A DNA stretch of 64,000 nt from Fragilaria crotonensis (lineage: Eukaryota; Bacillariophyta; Fragilariophyceae; Fragilariales; Fragilariaceae). Positions within the stretch are counted from its first letter, which is position 1. Every line of letters begins with the position of its first letter. The position numbers were made by a program, and so were the translations under genes. Where the stretch lies: contig JAKSYS010000074.1 in NCBI GenBank assembly GCA_022925895.1, positions 62,001-126,000 of the forward strand, written 5' to 3'. This document shows, piece by piece, positions 9,891 through 21,235 of the stretch. The notes below the pieces were generated by a model. That model searched no databases. It was not told the DNA's origin and saw nothing but the letters and a program-made list of their open reading frames with translations.

Positions 9891-11620
9891 GCCATGTTTC
9901 CTGATGAGCGAGGTGACCTCGTCGTCGTCGAGCGCGAAGTCTCGCGATAAAATGTCCGCCACCTTGTTCTCTCGCCCCGGGAACCATTGAGTGTAGTGGT
10001 CGATCTCGTGCGTCAGACAGAAATCAGCGAAACTCCTCGCGATGGTGAGGTGAAGCGGACAGTTGTCGTCGGCTGGACTTTGCCAGCCACCCTGCGGCCG
10101 AGGTGCTATCCCCTTGGCTTAGCAGGACGTCCGAGACTGGCGACCACTTTTTTCCTTCGCGGAATTCGACTACCATTCCCACGAAGGCTGCTAGAAACTC
10201 CAACGTATTAAGTGTCGCTCGTCCCGCTAGATCTTCGGGCAGTTGGTATCGCCAAGCAATCCCGCTTTGGAGACCATATCCTCCTATCCCTTGCGGGCAA
10301 GCGTCCACCCGAACGATTCGCGTCGGCCACCTGCAGACCAATCTGTTGATGGAGATCCCTTGCGCCGCTCTTCGCAGGAAGCTCCTCCAAAGGCTCAGGT
10401 CATCGCGTTGGGGATTCGTCAGTCTCGTCTTTCCACTTCGTTTCGATCTCTCGCATGCCTTGTAGAGTCGCCCCATGAAATGCCTGGAGTACGGGACGAC
10501 GTATGCGGCGTGGCTGAGTCGTCCGAGGGTCTTCTCCAGATCGTTCGTCGTTACGTGCGCATGCCTGTTCGCTAGGATCTTGTCGATCACTTTCGTCCAT
10601 GCGTGGTATTTGTCCTCAGGCAGAGCGACCGTGAAGCGGCGTGTGTCTACCAGCCATCCCAAGATCATCTTCCGCTCAGATGGTTTCGCCTCGGCCAGGA
10701 ACTTCGGGATGGCAAGGATGTCGTCTCTGGGAAAGGATTCGTTTCCCTCTGCGTTGTGGGGTCTTCCCACTATGTGCAATGCAAGGGAATCGCTGCCGAG
10801 CTCTTTTCTGCGTCTCTTGGGTTGAAAGCCCCAAAATGTCGTCCAGGTAACAGTCGAATCTGGGTAGATCGTCGTCGTTTGCGATCGGGTAGTTCACAGC
10901 GAAGAAATCGGCTTCTCGAATTCGCTCGACCCGTCGATCATTCCATCGTCGTTATCTACGGCTTCGTCAGAATCAAGCAAGTGTTGATGCGGCGAGTGGA
11001 ATACCTTCGGGTCCCAGTCTGATCTCCTGACAAGGTCATTCGCAAGGTCCGTGATTACTTCGGACACGTCGCTCCACTGGGACGGGTTTGGTGCTCCTCC
11101 GAAAGTCATCCTGAGTGCCACGAGGAGCAGGTCGTCAATGCTAGTGCAAGACTTCAGGGCGGTTCGTGCCTTTAAGTGTATTCGTCTGTAGGCGGATTTG
11201 CAGTCCACCTTTGTGAGGAGGATGGGTTCTTTCGGCCACAATTGTCTGAGGTACGAGATGTGGTACATCAGTCGACTGAAAGCCCTGCCAAATCGTGCGG
11301 TCGTCAGTTGTGACGTGTCCACTCTGTCGTTTACGCTTCGTCCTGGGATCCCGCTGGGGTTGAATGACTGGTCGTGTGAGCCTTAGCTTCTCGATGGTCT
11401 GTCCCTTCTCGTCGATCGATGTCTGTGCCACCATGCCCAAAGGCGCCACCTCGCAGCCTTCTAATTCCAGAGCGGCCTCCTCGGTAGGGGCAGTTGCCAG
11501 CCCTTTCCACTTCTTCTTTAGCATTGATATCAACTTCGCTTCGTGGCCTCGGGCCGATTTGTGATTGCCACGGGCGAGGTTGTCGCGGACGTCGGCGAGG
11601 CGGTCGGCGTCGGAAATCTC
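9760..11620 (-). pseudogene. Reverse transcriptase-RNase H of the PAT/Ngaro-like element, several frameshifts
   Basis: DIRS-type RT pieces occur in order on the minus strand. These are a leader ending AKLISMLKKKW (about 11530), KLRLTHDQSFNP, TKVDCKSAYRRIHL with the first catalytic Asp at about 11205, MTFGGAPNPSQW, and the active-site box YLDD at about 10849-10838. Downstream comes the thumb (PEDKYHAWTKVID) and RNase H (VRVDACPQGIGGYG at about 10300, LNTLEFLA, and NKVADILSRD near 9960). At least three frame changes are needed to connect the pieces. The order RT-RNase H-recombinase is that of the DIRS superfamily. No methyltransferase domain like that of DIRS1 was seen. Confidence 0.85.
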
Positions 11621-12639
11621 GCGGAGGGAAAATCCGCGCCGTCTGAAATGCGCTCTTGGAAGCGCGACCAGAGCGGGTGTGCGGAGAGGAGCGGCGCCAG
11701 GAGCGCGGCGGATCGAAATTCGGATCCGGGTGTCACCGCGCTGAACGGTTGGGCGTCCACGGCTGCCCGAGGTCCAGCGCGTAGCGCCGGAGGACTGCCA
11801 GGTTGTGAGCGGCCGCCTCGTGAGTCCATTCGAAGCGGAATTCGGTCGGGTGCGTCGTCGGCTGGGGGCGTCGAGGATGCTGGCCAGAGCATCGGCGAGT
11901 CGAGGTTCGGGAAGGCGCGGGAAAGGCGAGTCGACATTCGGAAGCGGTATCGTCGGAAGTGGAACCAGGGCGAGTGACTTACCGTTGGTCCTAGGACCCC
12001 AGAGGGTGTCCAGGAGTCGTGACGTGAGACGAACGTCCTCGTTCGCAGTGCCGGGCGGTCAGCTCCGCGGCGGACGGTCGTGGGCGGTCGGGCGGGGCGA
12101 GGCGGTGTCGCGGCCGCGAGCGATGTCTCATGCGTGGCGATCGTTGCCGTCGGGCGTGGTTGTGCAGCCGGGATTGCTATGGACGGACCCGCTATGGGTC
12201 CATCGGTCGGCTGGCGCGAGTCGCGGAAAGGCGGTGCGTCCCCTGTCGTTCGTCGATTGTGAAATTCGCGATGGGCTGCCTCGTGATCAAAGGACCACCG
12301 GGAAGGCTGAGCGACGAAAAAAGTTGTAGTGTAAGCAGATGCAGAGGGTCCTAATTTCGTTTTCTTGCTGGGCGGCGTCGAGTCGGACGAGGGTCGGCGC
12401 ATGCGCGCCCTGCATTGTTCGATCCATGCCCTAACGCTCGCGGTTTGTTCGGTCGTAAGGGCGACGTGCGAAGCGCTCAGGAAGCAGCTCCGGACACACT
12501 TGCCGTTCAAGTGCCAGCGGCAGCACATGTTCGGGAGCGGCCCGCTCCGCACGTGATCGAGGAAGACCTGCCAGACGTCGTTGGCGTCCTTCGTGAACAG
12601 GTCCTGCTGCGGGTTCGTGACAGCGTCTGCTGGTTGTCC
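11530..12639 (-). pseudogene. Gag-like ORF1, C-terminal part, of the PAT/Ngaro-like element
   Basis: Open on the minus strand from the copia insertion site (12639) to a stop at 11530. A zinc-knuckle-like motif, CCRWHLNGKCVRSCFLSASH, follows residue LPNM near 12525 and resembles the C/H-rich motif of DIRS-group Gag proteins. The rest is rich in Pro, Ser, Thr and Arg and looks disordered. It ends with WSRFQERISDGADFP, which usually precedes the RT domain. The upstream half is at 19105-21031, beyond the nested copia element. The high-GC plus-strand ORFs opposite this stretch are shadows. Confidence 0.7.
12636..12639. repeat. Target-site duplication (GTCC), left copy, copia element 1
   Basis: GTCC directly precedes the TGTTGATATT LTR start and is repeated at 19105-19108 directly after the 3' LTR. 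The fifth base differs, so the duplication appears to be 4 bp. Confidence 0.75.
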
Positions 12640-12857
12640 TGTTGATATTACAAGCTACCGGTACTGTATCATTCAGGATGCTATGAATCATGTATCAAGT
12701 ATCAAGTACCATTATACGGTACTACATCTGCACAGTACGACTCGGGATTGAAGGATGACTCCGAACAAGGTAATGCTCACTTTTCTATGTTTTAGATAAT
12801 TCATAACTGAATCAAGACATGCTTTCCTGCAAGGATGATCTACTTGTAGGATTAACA
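12640..12857 (+). repeat. 5' LTR of copia element 1
   Basis: 218 bp, TGTTGATATT...GGATTAACA, matching 18887-19104 at every position I compared. Confidence 0.93.
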
Positions 12858-12872
12858 GTTTATCAGACCCAA
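12858..12872 (+). other. Presumed primer-binding site of copia element 1
   Basis: GTTTATCAGACCCAA directly abuts the 5' LTR. The same 15 bases follow the unrelated 5' LTR of copia element 2 at 24637, which supports a conserved tRNA-priming site. The priming tRNA is not identified; TATCAGA recalls initiator-Met-primed elements. Confidence 0.65.
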
Positions 12873-13277
12873 CGGCTCAATGACATGAATGGCGCCATCC
12901 GATCGGTAGTATGGAGATCACCGGTTGATCATTTCATCATGGCTAAGAATGGCCGCATGTGATGAAACGATGTTGAGCAGATTACGTCGGGAATTGATGA
13001 GAAATTGCGTAGGGAGTGTTCTCATACCCGAAAGACCGCAATACTACGATAGACGTGCCATACGGATAAGTAAATGACCGTGGCACGGAACGAATCAGTC
13101 TCTCAAAGACCGATTCGCAACAAATCTCCTAAATGTGATTAAGGCAAGTCATTATCCGATCGGCATAAATGTTGGCACTCTGAAGGCGTTGGTATTCCCG
13201 GTTTTTCACCCTTGTATACCCTTGCTTGTTTCTTTAGGAATTTTCACACAAGACCACACCGAACCGATATCTCGACC

Positions 13278-14640
13278 ATGAACGCTGCCCTCCAACGATG
13301 CGGCTTTAACGCCCCGACTGTCACGTGGTTGATTGCTCAGGGATTTGCAACCCCGAATGACTTGATGCTCGCAACTGAGTCGGATCTCGACTCGATTGCC
13401 AGGAGTGTTGCTAGATCTGCACCGCGAGGAGCAGGCAACGTTACGATGCCATTCATCGCAGTGAAGAACTTGAAAGGCTTCCGTTTCTGGGCGGATGAGC
13501 GCAAGCGGACCGGGTTCGAAGCGAACCCCGAAAGTTTCACAGCTGACAAGGTTCCTGAGTTCACGGCCAAGTGCCAAGAATACCAGGAACAGAAGGAGGC
13601 AGCAAAAGACGAAGATGCATCCAAGCCTGACAGTCTTAAGAAGTTGGTCAACTGGGCATTGTGGAATGAGTCCTTCCAGAATTACCTTCGTCAAATCCTT
13701 AGTGCTGCGAAGATCCCACTCGTTTACCTCACCAGGGACGAAAGGAAGCGCCAGAGAATGTTCTTGATCCAGCGGACTTTGGAAGTCCAATGGAGTACCT
13801 TATTGAAGCGACGGTACTCGAGGGACGACATTACGAATTGGATAACCCTCGATTCTATCGGGAATTGAAGACATTTGTCGTAAACGGAGAAGGGTGGTCA
13901 TACATCAAGAAATTCGAGAGGTCGCAGGACGGTCGGAAGGCGTACTTGGCATTGAAGACGCAGTGTGAAGGCACCGCGTCCAAGATCACACGTAAGAACA
14001 AAGCCTACGCGTCGATCGCGAACGCGTCCTACAGTGGGTCGCGTCGCCAGTATAAATTCCAAGATTTTATCAATGTCCACCAGACCGCTCACAATGAAAT
14101 CCTTGATTGTGATCCAACCGAGGCCGTCCCCGAATCCAAGAAAGTTGCTGATTTTCTCAAGGGAATTACCGATCCGAAATTGGAATCTGCCGTCTCAGTG
14201 GTGCTTGGCGATCCCAAGCTGCTGAACAATTTCCAGGCATGTCAGCAATACCTGTCGACGACCGTGGAAAACAGGGCAACCCTCGAGAGAAGTAAGGAAA
14301 GGAACATTTCGGGCGTGAAGAGCGGTGAGAAGACGGATAAGACGGCGAAGGCAGGGAAGTTGCCAAAGGGTTTTAAGTTAGAGAATAAATATTACCCGCC
14401 AAAGATCTTCCGACTTCTGAGCCAGGAGCAAAAGACCAGCTTAAGGAGTGGGGAGACAAGAAAGGCAAGAGATCCGTGGCCGCTTTAAAGAAACAAATCA
14501 AGGAGGAGTTGAAGAACGAGATGAAGAAACTGGCAAAGGAAACGACAATGATGGCGATGATGACCATGAGTCAAGCGCAGATGAAGCGGCCGGAAGGAAT
14601 TCGGTCGCGGCGCTCACAAGAAGAAGCAGAAGCTGGATAA
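13278..14640 (+). pseudogene. Gag region of copia element 1 (frameshifted)
   Basis: Starts at ATG 13278 (MNAALQRCGFNA). The frame changes near 13745 and again near 14430. Conserved blocks shared with copia element 2 are visible: FRFWADER, a KIPLVYLTRD-like block, CEGTASK-TRKNKAYASIA and VADFLKGITD. The C-terminal part is Lys/Glu-rich and hits a stop at about 14640. No CCHC knuckle is obvious. Gag would form the virus-like particle. Confidence 0.8.
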
Positions 14641-14689
14641 GGCCTGACAATGCAGAACCGTTGCGATGGTTTCGCGGGAGGTATACTCA

Positions 14690-16980
14690 GTGGATTACAA
14701 TGCAATACACGGAGAGTGTCATCGTTCGGGTCGGTGCGAGATGGACTCTCACGCCGACACATGCGTGGCAGGAAGTAATTGCGTGGTTCTCGAGTATACC
14801 GGGAGATCAGCTGAGGTCGAGGCTTATTCGCCTGATTACCCGTCGAAGCAGATTCCTATCGCAACGGTTGCAACGGCCTACGATTGTCCGACTTCCGGGG
14901 CCACCTCCGGGACAACGATGTCCACGTCGACGAACGACACAGGCAACATGCACCTGACTCGATATTCGGTATTCTCGTTCCGTCCGAACCCCTACGAATC
15001 CCTTTTACCCTCGAAGGAGTTGTTGCCGGCTTTGATTCGAGACCCCCAACCCAAGACGAGCTTGATAATACTGCCCTGCATGTCGAACTCACCTCCGACG
15101 TTGAGTGGATTCCCCACACCTTCGCGCTCTCGCTCGCGGAGGAGGATGTGTTGGACTCCGAAGACGAAGAGGAGATTACGAACTTGCGAGCAAGGCGCTT
15201 GAAGGTCCTACACTCCAAGGCAACGAAACAGAAGATCAAGAGTTGCATGCAGGTTCTTGCAGCGAGCCAGTTCCCTTCGAAATGCAAATCGCAAACGAAG
15301 TAAATCTGCTGAATCAGACCGACCCGATACTGCGAAGGGTCGCAGCACTTACGACGACAGCGGATGCGAGCTCGGAGGAGATTGGCATTGCGGCGATACG
15401 AACTGGAGATGTGACTTCCGATGTAACCCCAGAAAATGTGGCACGACGCTGGATGGTTGGATTAGAGACGGCAAAGAACTCCTTGAAGGTGACCACCCAA
15501 CAAGGAATCCGGTCGATACCGAATCCAGCGACGCGACGTTTTAAAACTCAGATGGCACATCTGCGCTATCCAAGGTTGAGGGGGATGTTTTACGCCGACA
15601 TAATGGAACCGAAGATCAAATCAATTGATTCGCAACGATATGCTCACATTATTGGGAATGGCCGGGGATACACGAAGGCTTACCCGATGGAGCGTAAGAA
15701 CGAGTCAATCTATGCGCTAGATGATTTTGTCAAGAAAGTGGGAATTCCAGAAGTATTGTTGTGCGATAACGACGCCACAATGGAAGGATGGGGCGAGTGG
15801 AAGAAGAGGATCCGGAAGTATTCAATTGATCCGAAGTACACGGAACCCTATTCACCGTTTCAGAACAAGGCTGAATTGGACATCAGAGAGTTGAAGAGGA
15901 TGATCCGAAGATTCCAAGACAAGACGCGATCACCAAGAAGACTCTGGAATTATCTCGTCAACCTTTGCGCAAGGATCAGATCCTTCGTTGCGGGGACATC
16001 CGGATCTACAAGGACGCTCTGCCTTCGAACAGGTCCATGGGTGGACACCAGATATTTCGCTCTACGTTATGCATGGTTGGTACGAAGTTATTTCTTACCT
16101 CGACAATGACAACGAGCGGAAGTTGGCATGCTGGTTAGGGCCAGCAGAAGATTATGGTGGCGGGGACGCAGCGTTCCTGTTACCGAAGTCGGCAAAGCCA
16201 ATCGTGAGGAGCACGTTCTGGGCCCTAACACCTGATGAACGTGCAGATCGAAGGGAGGAGATCGCGGAATTGTTGGAATCGATAGAAGAGAAGATAGGGG
16301 ATAAGCGGACAAACGAGGAGGTGGCGGAAGAGCTTGGTGAAAATCAGTTTCCCTGGTTGACATCTTCGGGGACTTGAATGACGCAACGGAGGACGGAGGA
16401 GAATTCCGACGCTCCGACGCTGATGATTATACCCCGGAGGCTTTTGATCAGTACTTAACTGCTGAGATAGTAACCGACCGCGGCGGAGATATCCTTCGCG
16501 GCACCGTGAAAAGCCGAAAAAGAGATCATGACGGAAAGCCAATTGGATCGTCAAACCCAAATCCTTTATTGGATTCCCGCGAATACCTTGTGTGTTTCGA
16601 GGACGGGACGGAGGAGACATACACTGCGAATCTAATTGCTGAGTGTTTATACTCGCAAATAGATGACGATGGTCGACGCTTGCAAGTGATGCAGGAGATC
16701 GTTGACCACGAAAAGTCATAGTGCGCTACGAGAGGACGAGGCGTACTACTCTACCAAGACTGGACCGAAACCAAAGAGAACGACAAAGGGCTGGCGCCTA
16801 TTAGTCGAATGGAAAGACGGTTCCAGTACTTGGGTACCGCTGGCAGATTTAAAGGACTCTTACCCAGTTCAAGTTGCCGACTACGCCGTTACAAACAACC
16901 TGTCAAACGAACCAGCGTTCCGATGGTGGGTTCCATTTGTACTCAAGAAACGAGAAAGGATTCTAAAAAGGTCAAGTCGA
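14690..16980 (+). pseudogene. Protease-integrase region of copia element 1 (frameshifted)
   Basis: The protease active-site region reads MDSHADTCVAGSN near 14740; DSHAD stands where classic proteases have DSG or DTG. The integrase core lies in the frame 15105-16109 with FYADIME (first Asp, about 15597), LLCDNDATME (second Asp, about 15765) and NKAELDIRELK (Glu about 35 residues later), a DD35E triad. The frame shifts near 15960, and the integrase C-terminal part continues in 15988-16377. A linker in further frames (16374-16721, 16702-17013) leads to the RT. At least four frame changes are needed. Confidence 0.8.
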
Positions 16981-16984
16981 AATA

Positions 16985-18703
16985 TTGGTCGGTTTCACAC
17001 AAATACGGATTAGAACTCCCGAAAAGTGTCGCCCATGCGTTAGCGATCGACAAGAGAACGGGAACGGATTTCTGGACGAAGGCGATCGAAAAGAGATTCG
17101 GAACGTTTTCCCTGCATTCGAGTTTATCGAAGACGACGACACAAAAGTTCCACCTGGGTACGAGTTCGTTGATACATATTTTGTCTTCGACATCAAAATG
17201 GACCTTACTAGAAAGGCCAGATTGGTAGCGCGAGGCAATATGACCGAGGCAACGAAGGAACAAACGTTTGCGTCTGTCGTGAGCAGAGATACGGTGAGAC
17301 TCTTCTTCCTCTTGGCCGCTCTCAACGATTTAGACCTCTTGTCGTGTGATATTCAAAATGCTTACCTGGCGGCACCGAATAAGGAAAAGGTGTGGACTAA
17401 GTTTACTGATCAATTAGGACCTGAGTACAATGGTAAAAGAGCTATAATCGCGAAAGCTCTCTATGGCTTAAGATCGAGCGGAAGATCGTTTCGCGACTAC
17501 TTGGCTAAGAATTTAAGGGAACTGGGCTTCGCGTCGTCGAAAGCTGACCCTGATCTGTGGATGAAAGCGGCGGTCAAACCGAACGGGGACAAAGTCTACG
17601 AGTACGTCATATCGTACGTGGACGACTTGATTTTTCAAGGAATAGATCCGGAGGGCTTTATGGATGCCCTGGGACAGCGTTTTACCTTGAAGCCCGGGAG
17701 CATTAAAGAACCAGATACTTATTTGGGCGTTGACATAAAGAAATTCCGTATCCCAGATTCTGACGAGCCCGATAAGGTGCGGTGGGCGTTCGAGTCAACT
17801 TCATACGTGAAGAAGGCGATCGCCGACCTGGAAAAGGAACTTGAAGATGCCGATCTCAGACTGTTGCCAAATGCAAAGACTCCGCTGGCAAGTGGATACC
17901 GGCCTGAGTTAGACCTTTCAGCGGAGTTGGGGAGCAAACAATTGAACTACTATCAAGGTTTGATTGGCGTCCTCAGATGGATTTGCGAAATTGGGAGGAT
18001 TGATGTTTTGATGCCGGTGTCGTTAATGTCGCGGTACTTGGTATCGGCACGACAAGGACATTTAGAACAAGTCTTCCATATTTTTGCATACTTAAAGCAT
18101 CATCCGAGATCGACAATGGTGTTCGACGATACGATCCCGACATTCCGAGGTGAGCGATTCGTCAAATGTGACTGGTCCGAGTTCTACCCCGACGCAGCCG
18201 AAGCAATACCCGAAAACATGCCGACGCCACGTGGAAAGGATGTCACAATGTCATGTTTCGTGGATGCTGACCACGCAGGGTGTAGAGAGACAAGGAGGTC
18301 ACATTCAGGGATCTTAATATTCGTTAATCGAGCGCCGATACTTTGGTTTTCCAAGAGGCAGAATACGGTCGAGGCGTCTACGTATGGTTCAGAGTTACTT
18401 GCAATGCGACTATCGATTGAGATGATAGAGGGACTACGTTACAAACTGCGGATGATGGGTGTTCCGCTAACCGAGGAATGCTCCGTGTTTTGTGATAATT
18501 CGGCAGTTGTGACTAATTCCCGACCTGAATCGACACTCAAGAAGAAGCACGCTGCAATTAACTTTCACCGCGTACGCGAAGCGATTGCTGCCGGGACCAT
18601 CAGGGTGGCAAAAGAAAACACACAGACGAACTTGGCAGATATCTTGACAAAGTTAATGCCAGGACCGAAGATGAAGGAGTTGTTGCATAACATACTCTGG
18701 TAA
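16985..18703 (+). CDS. Reverse transcriptase-RNase H of copia element 1 (intact frame)
   Basis: An open frame of 572 codons; the natural domain enters it at about codon 40 (RNVFPAFEF). RT motifs: FDIKMDLTRKARLVARG, DIQNAYLAAP with the first catalytic Asp, LYGLRSSGRSF, and YVDD at 17614-17625. RNase H: SCFVDADHAGC, EASTYGSELLAMR, VFCDNSAVV and KKHAAINFHRVREAI. It ends LLHNILW with TAA. In a working element it would be the end of one Gag-Pol polyprotein, so the first in-frame start here is not meaningful. Confidence 0.9.
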   Translation: MVGFTQIRIRTPEKCRPCVSDRQENGNGFLDEGDRKEIRNVFPAFEFIEDDDTKVPPGYEFVDTYFVFDIKMDLTRKARLVARGNMTEATKEQTFASVVSRDTVRLFFLLAALNDLDLLSCDIQNAYLAAPNKEKVWTKFTDQLGPEYNGKRAIIAKALYGLRSSGRSFRDYLAKNLRELGFASSKADPDLWMKAAVKPNGDKVYEYVISYVDDLIFQGIDPEGFMDALGQRFTLKPGSIKEPDTYLGVDIKKFRIPDSDEPDKVRWAFESTSYVKKAIADLEKELEDADLRLLPNAKTPLASGYRPELDLSAELGSKQLNYYQGLIGVLRWICEIGRIDVLMPVSLMSRYLVSARQGHLEQVFHIFAYLKHHPRSTMVFDDTIPTFRGERFVKCDWSEFYPDAAEAIPENMPTPRGKDVTMSCFVDADHAGCRETRRSHSGILIFVNRAPILWFSKRQNTVEASTYGSELLAMRLSIEMIEGLRYKLRMMGVPLTEECSVFCDNSAVVTNSRPESTLKKKHAAINFHRVREAIAAGTIRVAKENTQTNLADILTKLMPGPKMKELLHNILW

Positions 18704-18880
18704 TCGACGACCAACACCCGGGGACACGAATTGGGTAGTCGCGATATAATGGTAACTGTCCATCGAAAACAGTAGGTGACCGTCGCAGGGTTATATATGT
18801 TAACGACGTAGCCGGGGCCTCTGTCGATCGGTTCAGGAAGTGTGATTCGCCTCTGATTCAGGAACTTAATTCAGAGTCGC

Positions 18881-18886
18881 GGGGAC
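18881..18886 (+). other. Polypurine tract before the 3' LTR, copia element 1
   Basis: GGGGAC directly precedes the 3' LTR. Copia element 2 has GTGGGGAC in the same place (30931-30938). Confidence 0.6.
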
Positions 18887-19104
18887 TGTTGATATTACAA
18901 GCTACCGGTACTGTATCATTCAGGATGCTATGAATCATGTATCAAGTATCAAGTACCATTATACGGTACTACATCTGCACAGTACGACTCGGGATTGAAG
19001 GATGACTCCGAACAAGGTAATGCTCACTTTTCTATGTTTTAGATAATTCATAACTGAATCAAGACATGCTTTCCTGCAAGGATGATCTACTTGTAGGATT
19101 AACA
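18887..19104 (+). repeat. 3' LTR of copia element 1
   Basis: 218 bp, matching the 5' LTR; followed by the GTCC duplication at 19105-19108. Confidence 0.93.
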
Positions 19105-21031
19105 GTCCCTTTCGTCCAGATCGTGCGCCGCCTCCTCCTGATGCGCTGGGGGCTTCCGCCTTCGCGGCAGCGCTGCCCCCGGACCCCATCCTGTCTTTCA
19201 AGAAGTCGCAGGCGGGGAAGACGAAGGCTCCGTCCTCCAGTTGCTGACGCGTCGAACGGAGTCCAGCAGATTCGGGTTGATATCGTCCTCGTGTTCCACT
19301 CCTGCGCACAACACCAAGTATTGTTGCGTGCGTTTCTCGATGAACCAACCGAGGCGACAGGCGGTGAGTTGTCTTCGTGAGCTAGCTGTCGTAACGTCGC
19401 TAAGTCGATCCGACTGCTCGCGTCAGGAAACGACACCACTCGTCCAACATATGCGTCAACGGGGACCGCGGGCCGAAGAGGAGCTCGGCCACCCCGCCAT
19501 GTTCTCGGTAGTCGCGCGAGCTCGTGAAAATCACGCGGGATAGTGAAATTGAGCTTCGCCATGCTCTTGATGTCTTTGTCCGAGAATCCAGTTGTCGTGT
19601 CTGTCGTCTTAAGTTGCATTTGAACAAGGGTGCTGGTGGTCGAGCATCCTGCCGTCGCGTTCGATCGTGCGAGCGTCTGGGGCCCGCAGCAAAAAGGCTG
19701 AAGCTCCTGGTCTGTCCAAGCGTCGGCTAGGAAGGATGCGGTCGAATGGCTGCGCAGAAACCCATTGGGATGAATGCATCCCTCCCTTTCGTGTTGCGCA
19801 AGAAATGGTGTATGTGGTTTGGACGTACGCCACGTTGCTGAGCGCTAGGATGTCTGCGAAGGTCTGGACGGGGCGAGTTGGGGTCCTCCCAAGGCGTCCT
19901 TCTCCGAAACGAACAGGATCATCCGCTTTGTCGACGGGAACGAGTCGAATCCTGTCTTCGGGATTTGAGGAGATGACGCGACTGCGCTAGCGACCTGTCT
20001 TTCGAGGAGGCTCGACAAGTTTCTGATGGCGTCGTTCTCTCGTCCTGGCGTTTCTGACTGATCGTCCGATTGGATGAGGCTTTTCACGGCCAGGTACTTC
20101 ATGTGGGGACTTTCGCCCAGTCGTCCGCTCGCCTAGAGTAAGCTGACAAGCCGCCACTCCCCACTTTGTTGGACCGTGAGTGGTTCTGGTGCTCGCTGCA
20201 ACGCAGAGAACCCATCGAGGTACGTAGGACGCTGCGCTTCGGCCAACCTCGACGCCCGGTCGAGGTCCGGGTCCTCACTCGCCCCTCTGTTTGATGGTCC
20301 TGACTATCATCAGGGCCAATTCCTCAGGTCGGTGACGTATGATTCCATGATGGCTGCTGCGATGAACGCCGGAACTGGTACTGTCGGTTTCATGGTGAAA
20401 CCGACGACCGTGACGTCTTCTGTGTCGTCGCGTCCGCGTCGTTCGTCTTGTCTTGGTCGTTAGTCCCGAGTATGTTTGCTCGACTGGATCTGCCTCTTGG
20501 GGCACTGCCTTTCTTAGGGCGTCCTCTCGTCGCTGCCACAGGAGGTGGCTCCGCGCCGCGCCGATGCCTGTCCGGCGCCTCGCTGACGCCTGACACCGAA
20601 GATCTCGTCGTCACCAATTCTTCAATCGCTCTTCGTACGTCGGACGTAGAATTCCACGTGAGCATTTTGGACCAATCGTAAGGCGCCCAACGTGGCTTCT
20701 GACGATCTGTTTCGTGTCGACCGCCATGGCGGCTGCGAATCCACCGCCGCCGAGAAGTGCCCATAGGGCGTTCGTTCCGTCGTTTAGTCCGTCGTCGGCG
20801 TCGTGGTGAAAGTGGTGGAACAGACGGATCGTCCGTGCGTGTTTACCATCAGGTGTGCGATGTCCGGCGAACACAGGTGTACAAACCCTGTAGACTCCGT
20901 ATTAATCGATTCGATTTCGTGTGTAATCTGTTGAGCCGGGACCACTTCCCACTGGTCAAGGGCACGGAAGACGCTCTTCCCACGTAGACGTCATCGTCAT
21001 GGGGACGACATGTCGGCCATCCTATCTGCGT
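19105..21031 (-). pseudogene. Gag-like ORF1, N-terminal part, of the PAT/Ngaro-like element
   Basis: Minus-strand coding continues on the far side of the nested copia: the frame ...GGGGARSGRKG runs straight into the frame at 12639 once the copia and one GTCC are removed. Upstream pieces in changing frames include ALDQWEVVPAQQITHEIES (about 20950), GTNALWALLGGGGFAAAM (about 20770), a basic RGRPKKGSAPRGRSSR stretch (about 20520) and SMAKLNFTIPRDFHELARLP (about 19550). The function, particle formation, is inferred from position. A start near 21030 (ATG GCC GAC ATG) is a guess because the frame soon breaks. Confidence 0.6.
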
Positions 21032-21084
21032 TCGTCGTTCGAGTCGTCGGTCGGTTGGTGGTTTGAGGGAAGAGGCCAGATTAA

Positions 21085-21235
21085 ATTAACTAGAGTAGTG
21101 TCTTTGTTGATTCGAGTTCGTCCGGATTGTGAGCAATTCGCATCTTGTGTTGTGTCCGGGTGTTCGTCTGTCTGTGTCTCGTGTTCGTCTGTCTGACGGC
21201 GACTGCTCTCCCTTTCCCGAACTTCGGACATGCCA
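21085..21235 (-). repeat. Terminal repeat A1 of the tyrosine-recombinase retrotransposon
   Basis: 151-bp direct copy of A2 (8240-8390), no difference seen. It is the outer 5' end of the element. Confidence 0.9.

Larger units (their letters stand above)
12640..19104 (+). mobile_element. Complete Ty1/copia LTR retrotransposon (CoDi-like) nested in the recombinase element
   Basis: Two 218-bp LTRs (12640-12857, 18887-19104) appear identical and begin TG and end CA. A presumed primer-binding site follows the 5' LTR, and a GGGGAC purine tract precedes the 3' LTR. The domain order Gag-protease-integrase-RT-RNase H is that of Ty1/copia. It interrupts the gag of the surrounding element and is therefore younger. 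Identical LTRs imply very recent insertion (established logic of LTR dating), yet gag, protease and integrase are broken into several frames. Either it moved with help from an intact relative or the sequence has indel errors. Confidence 0.92.
7852..21235 (-). mobile_element. Tyrosine-recombinase retrotransposon of PAT/Ngaro type (DIRS order) with split direct repeats, split by a nested copia element
   Basis: Read on the minus strand the order is A1 (21235-21085), gag, RT/RNase H, tyrosine recombinase, B1 (8686-8391), A2 (8390-8240), B2 (8150-7852). All four repeats are in the same orientation. A1-ORFs-B1-A2-B2 is the split-direct-repeat architecture known for PAT and Ngaro elements, which integrate by a recombinase instead of a DDE integrase. 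A1 and A2 (151 bp) look identical. Removing the copia element at 12640-19104 plus one GTCC duplication rejoins gag in frame and leaves about 6.9 kb. No target duplication is seen, as expected for recombinase-mediated insertion. The coding regions carry several frame changes, so this copy is not obviously autonomous as sequenced. Confidence 0.88.

Noticed and set aside
11543-12645. Long plus-strand ORFs rich in Arg/Gly/Ser
   Set aside because: They lie opposite the GC-rich gag frame of the recombinase element and match no family; shadows of the minus-strand coding bias.
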